Of a stretch of 7,256 nucleotides of DNA, positions 5,335 to 7,256 are shown piece after piece. Position 1 is the stretch's first letter. The number at the start of each line of letters is the position of its first letter. The position numbers were made by a program, and so were the translations under genes. The DNA comes from an uncultured Oscillospiraceae bacterium (GTDB taxonomy: Bacteria; Bacillota; Clostridia; Oscillospirales; Oscillospiraceae), in contig CAKTXO010000070.1 of the NCBI GenBank assembly GCA_934630985.1, positions 1 to 7,256 on the forward strand, in the 5' to 3' direction. The notes beneath the pieces are model-generated. The model did no database searches. It was not told the origin of the DNA and saw only the letters and a program-made list of their open reading frames with translations.

Positions 5335-6948
5335 TTATGTCCACAAATCAGACAGCATGGGAATGACCTGCTTTTTCCGGCTCATGATCCGGGGCAGGAA
5401 AGCGGTATTCGCCTTGGGGGTCACGTTGAAAGCCTGGCGAATGGACTCGTCGTCGCCCACATACAGAATCTGGGTGCCCTCCTTGAGAACATCGGTGGCC
5501 ATAAGCAGCACCAGGTCGAAGCCCTTCTCCTCCTTGTGCCGGCGCATCCGGTCAAGGATTTCCGCCTTCCGGTTCAGCACGCCGCCGGAATCCACACAGG
5601 TCAGCTGGGCAACCGCCAGGGAATGTCCCGCCACATGGAATTCCTTGTAGTCCGTAAAGAGCATTTCCTCCACGCTTTTGTGATCCACCGCCCCGGAGAA
5701 CAGCATTTTGCCCAGCTCATCCAGAGACACGTTGGCAATCCGCGCCATCCGCTCCGCCGTGCGGATATCCCGCTGGGTGCAGGTGGGGGATTTGAACATC
5801 AGGGTATCGGACAGAATGGCCGCCGCCATCATCCCCGCCAGTCCTGCCGAGGGCATGAGCCCCCGATCCTGGAACATGCTGGCAATGATGGTATTGGTGG
5901 AGCCTACGGGCTCGTTGCGCACATAAATGGGGTTGTTGGTCTGCACATCCGCCAGCCGGTGGTGATCGATGATCTCTAAGATTTCCGCCTGGTCAAGACC
6001 CAGCACCGACTGGGAGGCCTCGTTATGGTCAACCAGCACCACCCGCTTACGCCGGGGGCGGAGCAGATGATACCGGGTCAGAATGCCCACGACTTTTTCC
6101 TTGCCGTCCAGAATGGGATAGCTGGGATGGCGGTACTTGAGCACTACCTCCCGGACGTCGTCCACCCGGTCGTTCAGATGGAAGCCGATCAAATCCCGGG
6201 TCTTGCAGATGCGCCCGACAGGGTTGGACTGGAACAGCAGGCGGCTTGCCCGGTAAGCATCGAAGGGTGTGGAAATAATGACGGTTTCCGTGGGGAATTC
6301 CCGGAGCTCCGCCGGAAGGGAGCTCTGGCACAGCACCAGGCAGCTGACGTTCATTTCCAGCGCCCGGCGCATCATGTCCGGCTGATGGCCGCAGAGCACG
6401 ATGGACTCCCGCTTCTGGAACAGCAGGTTTTCCTGGCTCTGGGGCAGGGCGATCACCACCTCGCCGGTGATGGTGTCCGTGTTTTCCCCGGCCTCGTTGA
6501 GGATTTTTCCTTCCAGCACGGACAGCAGGTTAAACAGCGGCACCTGCTCCAGCATCCCGGAGGTAATGCCGGACATATTGTAGCTGGCAATGTCCGTCCG
6601 GGAGAGAATGCCGTACAGGGTGCCGTCCTCGTTGGCCACCGGCACGGCCGCAATGGCCGGATAGGAAGCGAATTCGTCCCAGGCAAGGCTCACGGAAACC
6701 CCGGTGCTTAAAATCGGCGGGGTGTCGAAGTCCAGGTCACGAACCTGGTTATACAGATTCGTGATTCGGTTGGGTGCCTGGAAGCCGAAGCGGTTCAGCA
6801 CATTCTGGGTCTCTTCGGAGACCTGCCCCAGGCAGGCGGCCTCATATTCCCGATCGCCGCAGGCATTGCGCAAAGCCGCGTAGGCGATGGCCGCCACGAT
6901 GGAATCCGTGTCCGGATTCCGATGTCCGGTTACATAAATGGGATCCAT
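5335..6948 (-). CDS. ppaC: Family II Mn-dependent inorganic pyrophosphatase with CBS-DRTGG-CBS insert
   Basis: The 537-residue enzyme hydrolyses pyrophosphate to two phosphates in the cytoplasm. The DHH catalytic domain is split: residues 1-72 carry GHRNPDTDS (H9, D13, D15), and from about 300 come D307 (LVDHNE), D328-H329-H330 (IDHH) and D381 (LSDT). The C-terminal DHHA2 domain ends with SRKK (523-526), which binds substrate. The insert of about 225 residues is CBS1 (about 73-125), a DRTGG domain (about 140-250) and CBS2 (about 252-298). In characterised homologues such as the Clostridium perfringens enzyme, this insert binds adenine nucleotides and tunes activity, and the similar length (about 550) supports the same design. 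The ATG at 6948 has GGAGGT 6 nt upstream. It is preceded by a MITE-like palindrome and the end of an asparaginase gene. All metal ligands I can place are present. Confidence 0.97.
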   Translation of the reverse strand: MDPIYVTGHRNPDTDSIVAAIAYAALRNACGDREYEAACLGQVSEETQNVLNRFGFQAPNRITNLYNQVRDLDFDTPPILSTGVSVSLAWDEFASYPAIAAVPVANEDGTLYGILSRTDIASYNMSGITSGMLEQVPLFNLLSVLEGKILNEAGENTDTITGEVVIALPQSQENLLFQKRESIVLCGHQPDMMRRALEMNVSCLVLCQSSLPAELREFPTETVIISTPFDAYRASRLLFQSNPVGRICKTRDLIGFHLNDRVDDVREVVLKYRHPSYPILDGKEKVVGILTRYHLLRPRRKRVVLVDHNEASQSVLGLDQAEILEIIDHHRLADVQTNNPIYVRNEPVGSTNTIIASMFQDRGLMPSAGLAGMMAAAILSDTLMFKSPTCTQRDIRTAERMARIANVSLDELGKMLFSGAVDHKSVEEMLFTDYKEFHVAGHSLAVAQLTCVDSGGVLNRKAEILDRMRRHKEEKGFDLVLLMATDVLKEGTQILYVGDDESIRQAFNVTPKANTAFLPRIMSRKKQVIPMLSDLWT

Positions 6949-6974
6949 AAACGCACCTCCATATGTTGGGGATA

Positions 6975-7137
6975 GGGAAGCTCTGATTAAATCGGCAAGA
7001 GCTGGTAGCGAGAGATTTTGTTCTCAGGCAAGGTTTGAAAAATGGAGGAATACTTTGTGTATTTCCCATTTTTCAAACCGCAGACTGGGGGCAAAAGATC
7101 CGCTACCCAGCCGCAGACGATTTATTCAGAGTTTCCC
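6975..7137. mobile_element. MITE-like 163-bp imperfect palindrome flanked by TA
   Basis: The left half and the reverse complement of the right half align over their whole length with about three quarters identity and a few 1-bp gaps. The outer 20 bases agree at 18 positions (gggaagctctgattaaatcg against gggaaactctgaataaatcg), and the innermost 14 (7032-7045 with 7066-7079, GGTTTGAAAAATGG) pair perfectly around a small central loop near 7056. TA stands directly outside both ends (6973-6974 and 7138-7139), as expected for a 2-bp target duplication of the Tc1/mariner-IS630 type; an IS5-type target is an alternative. No transposase frame fits, so it would be non-autonomous. In the ansA-ppaC transcript direction it could fold into one long hairpin. 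Confidence 0.7.
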
Positions 7138-7256
7138 TAGGCAGTCACTTCGCCTGCCAGATTCTTTTGAAAAAGCGCACCGATCTCCGTCTGGCTCATG
7201 CCCTGACCGATGGCCCACATAAGCTTGGTCATGGCGGCCTCGCTGGTCATGTCCCG
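7137..7256 (-). CDS. ansA: C-terminal end of an L-asparaginase (start outside window)
   Basis: The minus strand reads 39 codons from the window edge to a TAG at 7139-7137. The peptide RDMTSEAAMTKLMWAIGQ, continuing to QKNLAGEVTA, matches the end of cytoplasmic-type L-asparaginases; the DMT(T/S)EAA..KL block and the NL.GE.T ending are as I recall them in E. coli AnsA. The enzyme hydrolyses asparagine to aspartate and ammonia; the catalytic Thr residues lie outside the window. The length of the tail is normal, so the end is not obviously truncated. The stop codon is unusual: TA is the flank of the palindromic element and the G is the element's first base. The gene is 188 bp upstream of ppaC on the same strand and could be co-transcribed with it. 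Confidence 0.82.
   Translation of the reverse strand, partial: RDMTSEAAMTKLMWAIGQGMSQTEIGALFQKNLAGEVTA

Noticed and set aside
5126..5344. Minus-strand open frame of 72 codons beyond the pyrophosphatase gene
   Set aside because: It consists of repeat sequence (hairpin module and 45-mer) and begins inside the end of ppaC in another frame.
7046..7079. Possible outward promoter (TTGAAA with TATTCC 18 bp on) inside the palindrome, facing ppaC
   Set aside because: The -10 match is poor (TATTCC), and the -35-like TTGAAA is part of the palindrome's perfect inner stem, so the match is expected by structure alone.

Overview
The window reads as a piece of a GC-rich Gram-positive (Firmicutes) chromosome, most likely a gut-type Clostridia of the Oscillospiraceae/Ruminococcaceae kind. 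The reasons are the holB-ricT gene pair, an LTA-synthase-type membrane enzyme, a CBS-domain family II pyrophosphatase, strong AGGAGG-type ribosome sites, and spacers full of short hairpin repeats of a sort I associate with that family. The family assignment is an inference from recall, not from a search.

Layout. At 1-237 (+) lies the 3' end of an unrecognised gene. From 238 to 645 there is no gene: this stretch holds paired hairpin repeats and, at its right end, a strong terminator for the genes arriving from the other side. All remaining genes are on the minus strand. Reading in their direction (right to left): the last 39 codons of an L-asparaginase (7256-7137), a 163-bp imperfect palindrome that looks like a MITE (7137-6975), a CBS-DRTGG-CBS manganese pyrophosphatase (6948-5335), a 431-bp gene-free spacer with a second, inverted set of the same hairpin repeats (5334-4904), then holB (4903-3944), ricT (3887-2646) and an LtaS-like membrane sulfatase-fold enzyme (2646-646), ending at a 16-bp-stem terminator (632-589).

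How it works together. holB (DNA polymerase III delta' clamp-loader subunit) and ricT (Fe-S protein of the RNase Y-linked Ric complex) form a widely conserved pair. Here they are followed, with a 1-nt stop/start overlap, by an extracytoplasmic phosphoglycerol-transferase-like enzyme, in the place where Bacillus has yabA. The pyrophosphatase and asparaginase form a separate upstream transcription group.

The least ordinary content is non-coding. (i) The palindromic element at 6975-7137 is bounded by TA on both sides, and its first base completes the asparaginase stop codon. (ii) A two-hairpin repeat module occurs four times, with stems that differ in sequence but keep pairing. The modules sit tail to tail at two loci about 4.7 kb apart, each next to a 45-bp repeat whose two copies are inverted and 42/45 identical. 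I saw no CRISPR array, tRNA, rRNA, phage gene or defence system.
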